Source: Lagopus muta (taxonomy: Eukaryota > Chordata > Aves > Galliformes > Phasianidae). From it: DNA of 64,000 bases. The stretch's first letter is position 1, and every line of letters begins with the position of its first letter. A program made the translations under genes and the position numbers. The notes under the pieces are model-generated. The model was not told the DNA's origin. It did no database searches and was given only the letters and a program-made list of their open reading frames with translations. This document shows, piece after piece, positions 50,046-60,030 of the stretch. The DNA lies in assembly GCF_023343835.1 (NCBI RefSeq), contig NC_064433.1:73822823-73886822 (forward strand), given 5' to 3'.

Positions 50046-50063
50046 TGGCACCCAACAGGGACA
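50046..50063 (+). promoter_or_regulatory. Primer binding site, tRNA-Lys type
   Basis: TGGCACCCAACAGGGACA starts two bases after the LTR. It resembles a Lys primer site with one substitution and one missing base. Lys priming is usual in betaretrovirus-like elements. Confidence 0.8.
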
Positions 50064-50153
50064 CTTCGTGGGACAATTCAGGGAAATGGACAATGTCAGG
50101 ACGGTCGCGACAGAGGTTGGCACCGTGTTGTGGTAGGTGGATTAGGCACCGAC

Positions 50154-50159
50154 GTAAGT
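50154..50159 (+). promoter_or_regulatory. Candidate retroviral major splice donor
   Basis: CGACGTAAGTG in the leader, about 110 bases after the LTR and before gag, matches the donor consensus and the usual location. Confidence 0.5.
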
Positions 50160-50278
50160 GTTGCGGTTAGCTGGAAGCAGGGTCGCAACCCACCCTCTGT
50201 ACCCACGATGGAGTGGGAAGCTGCAGTGAAACTGCTGTTAACTCTCTAAGAGAGAGGAGCAGTCATCTCCTGAAGGCA

Positions 50279-51300
50279 TGACTGAGACCCTGATGCATTG
50301 GGCTTGGAAGAAGGGACATTTGTAGGAAGTGGCACTGATGTTCAGCATCGATGAATGGTGTGATATTGGGGACCGCATGTGGGACTCAGTTATTAATGGT
50401 GGAAAGGAAGAAAAACTATTGCGGACCCTTGACCCCTTGTGTAGGTCTATTATTAACTCTTTGAAAGCTATGCAAGCTGAATGACAGGTAGCTGCTGCAG
50501 CTATACAGGCACTGGCTGGTACAACAACTAATTTGTCTTCAGAGTTTGACATGCCTGTTCAGGGTATCACACACCATGTGTGTTCCTTGGCAGGTCAGGT
50601 AAAAGCATCGGTAGAGGCAGCAGCCCCTGATCTTTCAAATGACACTGCTATCACGGCAGTACTGCAGCAGGTAAAAGGGGCTATACCCGACATCACCCCT
50701 GGTGAACACTGCCAGGAGCAGTCTCGTGCAGAATCAGTGAGCGACAATGGGGGCGAGGGGCTGGAAAAACTGGATTGCGAGGTTAAAATATTAACAGAGC
50801 GATTATGTGATCTGGAAATCTGTATGTGGCAAAAAAGGGATATAGGGCCTGACCAAGGCTCTCATCTAGTGCCTTCTACAGGTCCTGTCCTACCGATAGC
50901 GCCCGTTGCTCCATCGACTCATCCGGCAGCGCCGCCTACCCGACTGAACTACGCAGAGATTGTTTTGCGCATCCACAACGTTTTGCGGGACAGGGTGAGC
51001 AGTCGGAAACTATGGGGAGTTCACTGGCGAGGAAGCAGCAAGTAAATCTTGCAGAATCAGAATCAGCCTGTATTTACCGTAGCATTAGATACTTTTCTCA
51101 AATGGTAAAGCAAAAATGTCCCTGAATTTCCGAAAACTGGATTCTCTTTTTATGGAGAGCTTTGGGACCAAATTGGCACAAAACTCCAGGAAGCTTCTAT
51201 TACTAAAGACAAAACAGCTGCTAAACTTTTATCTGTTTGGCACCAAATTATGAAAGGGCTTAAACCAATCCGACAAGGAAAAATTTCTTCCGACTATTCC
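50279..51300 (+). pseudogene. Degenerate gag
   Basis: The frame opening at ATG 50,279 is retrovirus-like but stops at 50,324 and 50,482; an open piece continues at 50,533-51,045. A shifted frame at about 51,060-51,290 holds a matrix-like stretch (FYGELWDQIGTKLQ). No zinc-knuckle motif of nucleocapsid is visible, so the 3' part of gag is missing or replaced. The assignment rests mainly on position between leader and pol. Confidence 0.7.
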
Positions 51301-51600
51301 CCATCACCTGCCCGCCCTCCCACCCCCGCCGCTACCCCTTCGGGCAGAAAGGAGCCCTGGTCCGGATTCGATCCGCGGCTCCTACCCCACCCCTGACCGA
51401 GGGGAAGAGAAATCGCAACCCCCCTCATCGCTGCTGCCCTTGGCTCCGCCCCCGACGCTCATCCCGCTCTCGCCTTCGGCTTTGCCACTGACGCTCGCCG
51501 CGCCGCTCCCGCCCTCCGCCCCGCCCCCGTTGCTCACCGTGACGCTGCTTTCCTCCGCGCCGCGTACGTTGCCTGTTGCTGCGTCTCCGCAGCCTGCGTG
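51295..51600 (+). other. GC- and CpG-rich block inside the retrovirus
   Basis: About 300 bases of C-rich, CpG-rich DNA, unlike the AT-rich rest of the provirus. One frame is strongly Pro/Ala/Leu-rich and runs in frame into the integrase fragment that follows. It may be a proline-rich gag segment or captured foreign DNA; I cannot tell which. Confidence 0.6.
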
Positions 51601-51805
51601 TAACTTACTTAGAGCCAATAACGGACCTGCTTATATTTCTGAAGCCATTCGAACCTTCCTCCAAGAATAGGGTGTTAGACATATTACAGGCATTCCTCAC
51701 TCTCCCCCTGGACAAGCTATCACTGAGTATACTCATCTAACATTGAAATCCATTCTTAATAAACAAAAAAGGGGGAATACGGGAGACACACCACAAGAAA
51801 GACTG
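51601..51805 (+). pseudogene. Displaced integrase fragment
   Basis: Codes an integrase catalytic-core end: an NNGPAY motif (usually DNGPAY), then GIPHSPPGQA with the catalytic Glu two residues further at a shifted motif, then KSILNKQKRG and TPQERL. An internal stop follows FLQE. It lies 5' of the reverse transcriptase, the reverse of normal pol order, and differs clearly in sequence from the integrase at 53.6 kb, so it is not a simple duplication. Confidence 0.8.
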
Positions 51806-52480
51806 TAAGCGTATTGCTTTCTCTGTGCCATCTGTCAATAAAGCCTCTCGCTATGAATGGGTTGTACTGCCTCAAGGCATGAAGAATTCTCCGACTATGT
51901 GTCACCCGTTCGTAGCCACAGCCTTGCAACCTATTCGTAAAGCAAACCCTAATATGATCATTTATTATTACATGGATGGCATACTGTGCTGTCAGGAACA
52001 GGCTTTTGATAATAGCTGGGAAATGCAATTAATCTCCCATCTCTCTCAATTTGGCCTTCCGGTGGCACCAGAGAAAGTGCAACACACATTTCCTTATCTG
52101 GGTTGGAAATTGTCAGATGCTATGATATACCCTCAGACTGTAGAATTGAAAATTGACATTTCCATACTCACCAACTTACAAACTCTTTTAGGTCACTTAC
52201 AATGGCTAAGGCCATCGGTTGGCATTTCTAATGCTCAACTAGAGCCGTTGTTTCAGTTGTTAAGGGGAAAATGTGCTAATGATGCGATCATACTGATGCC
52301 TGAGGCTAAGCAGGCTCTAATTCAGATTACTGTCCAAATTCAATCAGCAGCTAGCCATCATCTATCCTTATTTCATGACTTTTCCCTTGTCGTGTATGTC
52401 CAGGAGAAGCATGCTTTCACAGTCATTTGTCAACAGAGAAAAAGGCACACTTCTCCTCAAAACAGGCCTAATAAACAATT
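51800..52480 (+). pseudogene. Degenerate reverse transcriptase, 5' truncated
   Basis: Starts abruptly at the DCKRIAFSVPS region, continues YEWVVLPQGMKNSPT, then the active-site region reads YMDG (51,969-51,980) in place of YMDD, so a catalytic aspartate is lost. FPYLGWKL and LQTLLGHLQWLRP follow. The fingers subdomain is missing and the protein runs into a T-rich insertion at about 52,498-52,536. Confidence 0.92.
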
Positions 52481-52497
52481 CTCTGCTTCTCCTGTTT

Positions 52498-52536
52498 GTT
52501 TTTTTTTTGTTTTTTTTGTTTTTTTGTTTTTTGCTG
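52498..52536. repeat. T-rich tract within pol
   Basis: Runs of 6-10 T separated by single G residues interrupt the pol coding region. Probably a secondary expansion or insertion. Confidence 0.85.
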
Positions 52537-52639
52537 GAATGGTTGTTTTCCCCTGTTCAGCCTCGGTACTCCTTATGACTTGTATCGATATAGTAGCTGA
52601 ACTGATTTGTATGGGCAGAGACAGAATTCTCTAAATAGC

Positions 52640-54043
52640 AGGGAGAGAACCTGACGATATTAGTTTATCCTTTACCTTGTGGTGGGCAGAGTGGGTGTAC
52701 CATAACTCCCTCTCCTTACAGTTGGCTTTAGAAGGGCATCGTGGCCATTTGCATACAGAACGCCCAGATCAGCAAGTAGCACAGTTCCTGGAAAAAACTG
52801 ACTGGATTGGAATACCTCGGTATTCGAGACAGCCAGTGGATGGTTGCATAGTATGTACTGACACTGGATGCTGGAGCCACAGAGATGTCTGTGTGTGGTG
52901 GAACAATAGCTGGAAGCATCAGTTTGTGCCAACGGAGCCACGGGACAGTTTATAAACTATGGAACTAAAAGCAATTTCATGGGCCTTTACTGTGTGGCCA
53001 AAAGAACCTCTAAAGTTGTAACTGATTCCCTCTACGCAGCTGGCGTCAAAGAACTGAGGATGCTCACATTAGAGATAACAATAACATGTGCTTTATCTCT
53101 GTTTTTTACGTCTTAAACACACGTAACAGCAAAGAAAGGAAACATATTGTGTCATCCATATTCACAACCACTAAACACACATGGTTTAGGGGAGGGTAAT
53201 GCTGTTGCTGATAAATTGGTTATAGTGATTCCTGTTAATCTGTTTGATGCTGCTCGTAGCTCTCATGAGATGTTTCATCAAAATGCCCGTGGTTTACATA
53301 AAACAGGTTAATATTGGCGTGAATGATGCAAGGTTGATAGTACAAACATATCCACAGTGCAGTCACTGTAACGGTGGCTTTGGGCTGGGGACTAATACCT
53401 GAGGTTTGCAAGCATAGGAAGTGTGGCAAACAGATGTCACCCATATCACAGTTTGGCTGACTGTGATATGCAGATGTCACCATCGACACCTACTCTGGGT
53501 TTTTATGGGCTTTCCCTTTAGCACGTTAATCTGCTAAATATGTCATTAAACATGGGATAGCATGTTTTGCTATCTTGAGAGTTCTGAAACAAATTAAAAC
53601 AGATAATGGGCCAGCCTATAAGTTGCTGTTCAGTACAGTCTTTTTTGCAAAAGTGGGGAGTTCAACATAAGTTCGGGATCCCACATACTCCTACAGGTCA
53701 GGCTATTATAGAACGCACACATACTACACTAAAAACACAGCTAAACCAAATGAGCAATATACGTGATGTGCCAGATCGCCTCATGAGCACTCTTTTCTCC
53801 CTTCATTTCCTTTCTGTACAAGGAGGTTCATTGGTATCTGCTATAGCCTTGCATCATTCAGGTTCTAGCATGGGAGTGCTATCTGAGTCTGCTAAAGTAC
53901 CTTACAAAGATCCGCTGACGGAAGATTGGAAGGGCCCAAGTACTGTATTTGTAGGAAGAGGTTATTTTTGTCTTTCCACAGATGATGGCCCTATTTGGAT
54001 TCCTGCTCACAGTGTTTGTCCTTGGCGCGGAAGCACTACCTGA
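52640..54043 (+). pseudogene. Degenerate RNase H and integrase
   Basis: RNase H features occur in order: a CTDTG motif, ELKAI, VTDSLYAAG and GNAVADKLV. The integrase follows: a zinc-binding HX3H-type segment with CSHC, WQTDVTHI with the first catalytic Asp, KTDNGPAY with the second, and QAIIERTHTTL with the Glu. Several stops and at least two frameshifts break it, for example just after NGPAYK, where the frame moves to QSFLQKWGVQHKFG. This is the integrase in the normal position. Confidence 0.92.
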
Positions 54044-54590
54044 ACTGCACCAAATCAACCCAAAATATGTGGGTCACTTGGGCTAAATCAACAGGCCGGA
54101 CCAACTTCTGCTTACAGCTTGCTTCTGCCACTGATCCCTTCCAAACTTGTTTTATAGGGATATTGTTTCTCAATGATTCTGACTTTTCTGCTTACTCCAC
54201 AGGTAGTTGCAATGTATCGGATACTCCAGGTGATTGTTCTTTCAAGCTTCTTAGGAGTCTAAATACCACAATACCCTGGGACCAACAGGAGTTAAATCTT
54301 GGAACTCAACAGATCAGTAACACATCTAAGGGATGGAAGAAAACATGTTTTATGTTTGGAAATACCAGGAAATGCTTGTGGGGGTCCATGTTACATTGCT
54401 AAACTCACTATATTTTCTCTCACTTTCCAGGACATGCATGACATCCACCCTAAATGCAGCACACATGTAGCTTTAGCTGTCCTTATACCAGGGGCTGTTG
54501 CTGGGAATAGGTATTATAACTATTAGTATAGTTATTGGTATTGTAAAATGCTTACTTAACAAAATGTCCACTATCTTGCTTGCGCAAAAG
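54044..54590 (+). pseudogene. Degenerate env (surface part and transmembrane start)
   Basis: An open stretch beginning [18 protein letters not shown], with spaced cysteines and N-glycosylation motifs (NVSD, NTT), looks like the C-terminal surface region of an avian retroviral envelope. It shifts frame near 54,360 and ends in a short HVALAVLIPGAVAG fusion-peptide-like segment, then stops. Most of the transmembrane subunit is not recognisable. Confidence 0.75.
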
Positions 54591-55741
54591 GAAAAAGGGG
54601 GAATGGTTGTGCATACCCCCATTGCAGCTCACGGAATCCACAAAAAGAACGGTGTCAGGATGTGAAACGATGAGAAAGACTGAAACCAGGCTTGAAATGA
54701 CCATGAACTCATAATGATTGGGATTGTGTGCTTCTTGTTGTTTGGTATTGCTTTGTAACTTGTTGTATTGCAAATAGCAACAGTAGTAATAGTTGTTGTG
54801 TGTTTTTTTTATTATTATTTTTTATTTTAGTAATAGATTGAATGTGAATTAACAGGATTTAATGTTACCAATGCTGGAATCTATGGAAATAGCTATTTTA
54901 ATGTATTAGTAGCGCTAAGACAAAACCTGAAAAGGAATCCCAAGCAAAGGGATGACCCTATATTATATAGAATGTTTAACTCTCTTTCATCCCACTAATC
55001 AGGAATTTAAAATATGATCATGCAACACCTGAGCCAAAGGCGCATGCTAAGAGAGTTAACCTCAATAGTTTATTCTGTTTTGCAAGCAGGCATTCCATTT
55101 GGCCTCTGTATCACGCACTGGCCATACAGATGCAGTGTACAAATGGAAAATACCCTTCAGACCCCGAGAAGAATAAAAGCAAGAGAGAATCTGGGGTGGG
55201 TGAGAGAGTGAGAGAGGAAAAGTGCACCTTGAAGCAGGGGATGCCCTGCTGGCACTGCCTATCGCATTCACTACCACCATGTTTTTTCTCTCTCTTTTTC
55301 TGCAGATTGTTGGTTCTCGAGGGTCAGTAAGTAATAATGCCCCTAGTTCTATCTGGCATGCAAAAGTTGCCCAACTATTAATTCTCTATTAGCCCAAAGG
55401 CATAATTATGAGCACTCTAAAAGCATCTATTGTACAATTCTTAGTGATGTTTCAAAATTAATGTATCAGAATACATTAAAGTTGAAGACCACTTTCAAGG
55501 CAGTAAGAGATTAACACAGAATGGGGCCCTCCGGGATTTATTTCCAGGTTGCAGAAAGTCGAGCTGCAGATCAAACAAGTGTTTGTTCTTCTTAGTAGAT
55601 CAACAGTATTTCTTGCCATGATACTATGTTTGCCTTGTCTCCTTTCTCACACTTACAGTATCATCAATCGAGGCCTTGATTGAGTTATAATGATTGTATT
55701 ATTAATATAATTATTATTTTATAGTATGGTAGAAGTTTGCG
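54591..55741 (+). other. Degraded retroviral sequence before the 3' LTR
   Basis: About 1.15 kb between the env remnant and the polypurine tract with no intact frame. It opens with a second purine tract (A5G5 near 54,590) and contains a strong acceptor-like TTTTTCTGCAG ending near 55,306. It may be env transmembrane sequence or material from another element. Confidence 0.5.
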
Positions 55742-55762
55742 AATAAACAAAAAAGGGGGAAA
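55742..55762 (+). promoter_or_regulatory. Polypurine tract
   Basis: AAACAAAAAAGGGGGAAA directly before the 3' LTR is the plus-strand priming site. The same 20 bases occur at 51,758-51,777. Confidence 0.92.
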
Positions 55763-56034
55763 TGTGTGCATGTAAGAAAAAACTGTTCAGAGCAGAAGCT
55801 GTGGAGCAAGATAGTGGCATGAGAACCAAGGACACCTTTAGAAGAAGAAAGAACATCTCACAGCTCTGATTGGCTAAGCGCCTGTGTGAACGGTTTTAGA
55901 CTGTTTTGCAGAATGCTCTGTTAATGTGTATAAATAGAGCAGTGCTTAACAATAAAGCAGACTAATAGCTTTTAACCACATTGGTGTGCTGTTATGTCTC
56001 TAACATGTCCTGAGCGTCCAGAGCCTTCCCCACA
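55763..56034 (+). repeat. 3' LTR of the endogenous retrovirus
   Basis: Starts TGTGTGCATG after the polypurine tract and ends CCCCACA. It has TATAAAT (55,929-55,935) and AATAAA like the 5' copy. Confidence 0.95.
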
Positions 56035-56040
56035 TACCGG
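56035..56040. repeat. Target-site duplication, right copy
   Basis: TACCGG, paired with TACCAG at 49,765-49,770. Confidence 0.85.
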
Positions 56041-56058
56041 TTTGGAAAAGGTCTGGGG

Positions 56059-56097
56059 AAATAAATAAACAAACAAACAAACAAATAAATAAATAAG
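56059..56097. repeat. AAAT/AAAC microsatellite
   Basis: About ten tetranucleotide units of AAAT and AAAC, 25 bases after the target-site duplication. Confidence 0.92.
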
Positions 56098-58351
56098 GCT
56101 CAATGACAAGATCTTACTGTCTGGGTTTATCTCAGCCTTTTAAGCCAAAAAATGTTAAGGCTTCATTCCTGACTAATTAGAACAAAGGATACAGAGGTCC
56201 AAGTGAATTTAGATTAGGACTCAACATGACACACTGAATGCAGAATTAGAACATAAAAAGGAAAAAAAAAAAAAAAAAAAAAAAAGGAAGGAGGAAAGGG
56301 GGACACACTGTATGTACAATGTAGAACAGATTAAGGCAAAAAAAAAGGGCTGGGGAAGGAAGGAAGCAAGCAAAGAAGTGGGGGAACAAAAGTGAAAAAA
56401 TGGGGGCAAAAATGATAGAATTAGATTGTATTATTTCAATGCACAGAACGTATACCAGCTAGAAATATTTCTAGCTTTTCTATCATTAACTAATTATAGT
56501 ATTTTTCCTACAATAATAATTAAATAAGTTTAAATGTATAAGGAACAATTACAGACATTTTAATCCTTCATCTATTTTCATTCTTTTGCATATGAATGAG
56601 GAGGCAGAGTCTGCTTCACATTTTCACCCACCAAGATCCCTTAAAACAATATTGTTTTACACCTCCACAGCTCTTCAACTAAACAGTTTAAATCCTGAGA
56701 TTGCCCTTTGGCAATCTTTGAAGAAAACAGCTCCAACTCTTGACTGACCTATAGCCTCTCTGTCCTCAGCCCTACAGCACACAGAACTGCTTCTTTTTCT
56801 CCTCCTAGGCCACACACCTCCAAAAAGAAATACAGAGAAGTCAGTCCTTTGCACCTTAAATTCACCCCCAAGCTTACAATTTCAGTATGCTAGTGAGAAG
56901 TTGGAACATGAGACAATTTGTCTCCTAACAGTCATCATGACTAATTGTGCAACAGAAAGTTTATATCATTTCCTCTGCCTCTTTCACAACACTATCATAC
57001 AATAATGTCAAGCTAAGGAATGCAAAATCCTTGACGTATTCGGATCCACCAACCTACACAAGCATGCATACTATATTCTAATTGGGACTGTGCATACTTT
57101 AGCATAAGTAACTTCCCCTGGGAAGTTACAGGCAGTAGTTCATGAAATCCAAGGCTCAGCTCACGGTCTTTCCCATTACCTGCAAAAACTTCAGTCAGTG
57201 GGGCATAAATAAACAACACACAAACATCCTCTCTCTCCTAGATTCAGTGGAGTTCAGCAGAGTTAAGCTTAATAGCTTTCTGTCCTAACTCCTGACACTG
57301 CTCATCAGACTCACAGATTATCAGACTTGATATATGGCAAACCACTTTATTGCACTTAGCAGTCACTGCAGCATGTAGTGAGGTACAGCAGTTGTCTTGG
57401 GAAAGCCAAGCTACAGGGGGCGTCTGAAGGGGGAAAGATCAGGATGGCACAAAAGAAAGGGCTGGTGTAGTCCATAGACCATGACAGAAAGGGAGGGAAG
57501 TCAAAACTCTCTTCCCAAATGTACTCCTGTACTGAGAACAGGTCTTCCATCTTTCCTCTGCCAGTCTTAGCGAACCTAGCTCAAAGAACAAATTATTGCT
57601 GACAATTAATGAACCCTGTACTTCTCATGTGTCACAGTGTATCAGTGGTCAGGTAGGAGCAAGAAGCAAGCAACTTCTGCACATCGCCCGCTCTCCACAG
57701 CACGCATGATGCTGAGAGCTAACATTGCAGCAAGTGAGGTCTCACCCACACAGGGCAGGGGCGCTTAACAACCAACATCCAGCCACTGTTTCAGAGGTCT
57801 TTGTCTTTCCTCAGTATCAGGTTCGCATTATATCTGGCTATGATTGCCTGCTGCAGGACTGAAGGACAGTACAAGCTCATTATTTCAGTATGCTAATGAG
57901 AACAATCGCAGTGACACATCATGAGATAACAAACCACTTTTGTATCCCTTGGCATACGCAGGAGTTACAATGGGTGATTTTAGACCTGCTCTCAAGAAAC
58001 AGAGAGAAAATAGACAAAGAATGATCACAGCTATACTCACACCAGGAATTAGCAGTATTACTGCTTTTGTTTCAAAAAGAAAAATACCCTGCACTGCAAA
58101 TGTTTATGTACTCCTGCTCTGCTAGCATTTATCCTAATAAAAAGTGATAAAGATGCACTAACATGACTGTTTATGAAGTCATGCTTCTATCTACAGCTAT
58201 AGCCTGTGAACACTTAAACAGTTGTGGTCACCCACAAAGTTCAAGTTGATGGGTCCACAAAGGGTGACATCGCTAACATAACGGAAATGGAACTGTGCAC
58301 TTTAGGATAGTAGGAGTTCTCATTCCTTCAATTACCCACTGTTACCATTTG

Positions 58352-58400
58352 ATTTAAAAAAAAGAAAAAAAAAAAAAAAAAAAAAAAAAAAAGAAAAGAA
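58352..58400. repeat. A-rich tract
   Basis: Nearly 50 bases of A with four G interruptions. Confidence 0.92.
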
Positions 58401-59609
58401 TCTATAAATGGCTTGGATGATCAGTGATTTTTCAAGGCAATTGAGAACCGCAACTTCACCCTCAAACTCTCCCCAACAGAATTCCCAGTTCTGGCTCTTT
58501 GATTAGCAGCTCCTGCCCACCTCAGCAGCTGAGGGAACCCCACAACCCCTCCTACCTCACAGATGTGCTCTCAGGATTAGTAAGTCAGTGCCCACTCAGT
58601 GTGATCAACACACAAAGCCCTGTTTTAAATTCTGTAACAGACTGCAATTGTAAGTAAAGTCTTACTTAAACCATCCCTTCACCAACAGAAAAAGTATTAA
58701 TTGTTCATTCAGATCCCTCACTTTGTCTATTGCCTCCAAATTCTTCAAAATATGAAAGGTGTTCCTAATGTATTTTACTTTTGTACTGTAGATGCTTTAC
58801 ATAAACAACAGATACATACAAATAGTGTTCATAATTAATTGTTTCAACTCATTCTGGACCAGTTTTACTCTTTTATCATGCTTACATTCTAGTGACCCGC
58901 ATGATGAAAGTACACGCCCCATAATTTCACAAATGTCAGGTATTCACAGCAGCTTATTTTTCACTCTGTCCACATTCAGATAAACCCACTTCTGCAATTC
59001 CAACAATTTTATGAGCTCAAGACATACAGCATCAAATAGTTCTTGGCATCTCTAAGCACAAAACAAGTATCTCCACCAAACCATTCTTGAAAACCAACTC
59101 TTCACAAATAAACTTGAACTTAGGTGTATAGGTCTCTCCTATGCAATTTCTCTTGTCTGAGAGACAAAGGAAGTTTGGGATTACTTTTTAAATGTCTTCT
59201 GCTGCAGAAGCCATATCACACTTCTGTCCCACTTCAAACCTTTCCCACAGTCAAGACAGTTAAAGGGTTTCTTTTGTCGAAAACAAAACAAAACCACCAA
59301 AATCCAACACTACCCCCATCCACTATTATTCTCAAATAATCTATAATTCTGAACCTATGGCTTTAAGAAGCCCACAGAACACAAACCAATAATATTTTGG
59401 TTACATTGGAATTGTTTGGGCAGACTGAGTATATCTAATTGTTTTGAATGGATCCAGGTATTTAATTTCAGGTCTTAAACTCTTGGCTCAGGATTACTGC
59501 AGACAACTATTTAAAGACAATATATTACTGAAGTAATAATACACATTGGAGAGTTATGTATCATAATACCATGCTTCCAAATTGGAGAAATTCGGCCTTA
59601 TTTTCAGTA

Positions 59610-60030
59610 CTTGAAGGCCGGGAGCATCTCCCTTATGAGGAAAGGCTGAGTAACCTGGGTCTGTTCAGCCTGGGAAAAAGACAACTAAGGAGGGACATGG
59701 ATAAATGTTTATAAAAATCTCAGGGGAGGCTGGAGGCAAATGAATGAGGCCAGGCTCATCTCATTCGTGTGTAGTGATAGGTCAAGGAGCAATGGTCTAA
59801 AGCTTGAACATGGGAAGTTCCATATAAACATGCAGAACTTCTTTACGGTAAGCATGACAGAGCTTATGGAAACGGATTACCCACAGTGGTTGTGAAGTCT
59901 CCTTCTATGGAGATTCAAGACCTGTCTGGATGTGCGACCTATTGTAGGGAATTTGCTTTAGCAGGGGGGGTGGACTCAATGATCTCTTGAGGTCTTCCCA
60001 ACCTCTGCAATACTGCAATTCTGTGAATAC
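59610..60030 (+). mobile_element. CR1 LINE 3' fragment
   Basis: The plus strand follows the CR1 end: GGGAGCATCTCCCTTATGAG, CTGGGTCTGTTCAGCCTGG, GGACTCAATGATCTCTTGAG and a tail near CTGCAATTCTGTGAA. Five-prime truncated and diverged. Confidence 0.9.

Larger units (their letters stand above)
49771..56034 (+). mobile_element. Endogenous retrovirus, class II (alpha/beta-like), degenerate
   Basis: A 6.26-kb provirus with two LTRs of about 272 bp beginning TGTG, a 6-bp target duplication, a Lys-type primer binding site, a leader, broken gag, pol and env, and a polypurine tract before the 3' LTR. The order is abnormal: an integrase C-terminal fragment lies before a 5'-truncated reverse transcriptase, and protease is not recognisable. 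Frames carry many stops and shifts, so no functional product is expected. By hand the LTRs differ at about 21 of 272 positions plus one indel, so the insertion is old. It lies about 6 kb upstream of the ARHGEF5 start, in the opposite orientation. Confidence 0.95.
56041..59604. other. Region right of the retrovirus, no gene recognised
   Basis: AT-rich DNA with an AAAT/AAAC microsatellite (56,059-56,097) and A-tracts at 56,262-56,285 and about 58,352-58,400. Short frames are present on both strands, some hydrophobic, without recognisable domains. Confidence 0.55.

Noticed and set aside
57885-58094. Small minus-strand frame with a membrane-like segment
   Set aside because: No splice context or homology that would make it an exon.
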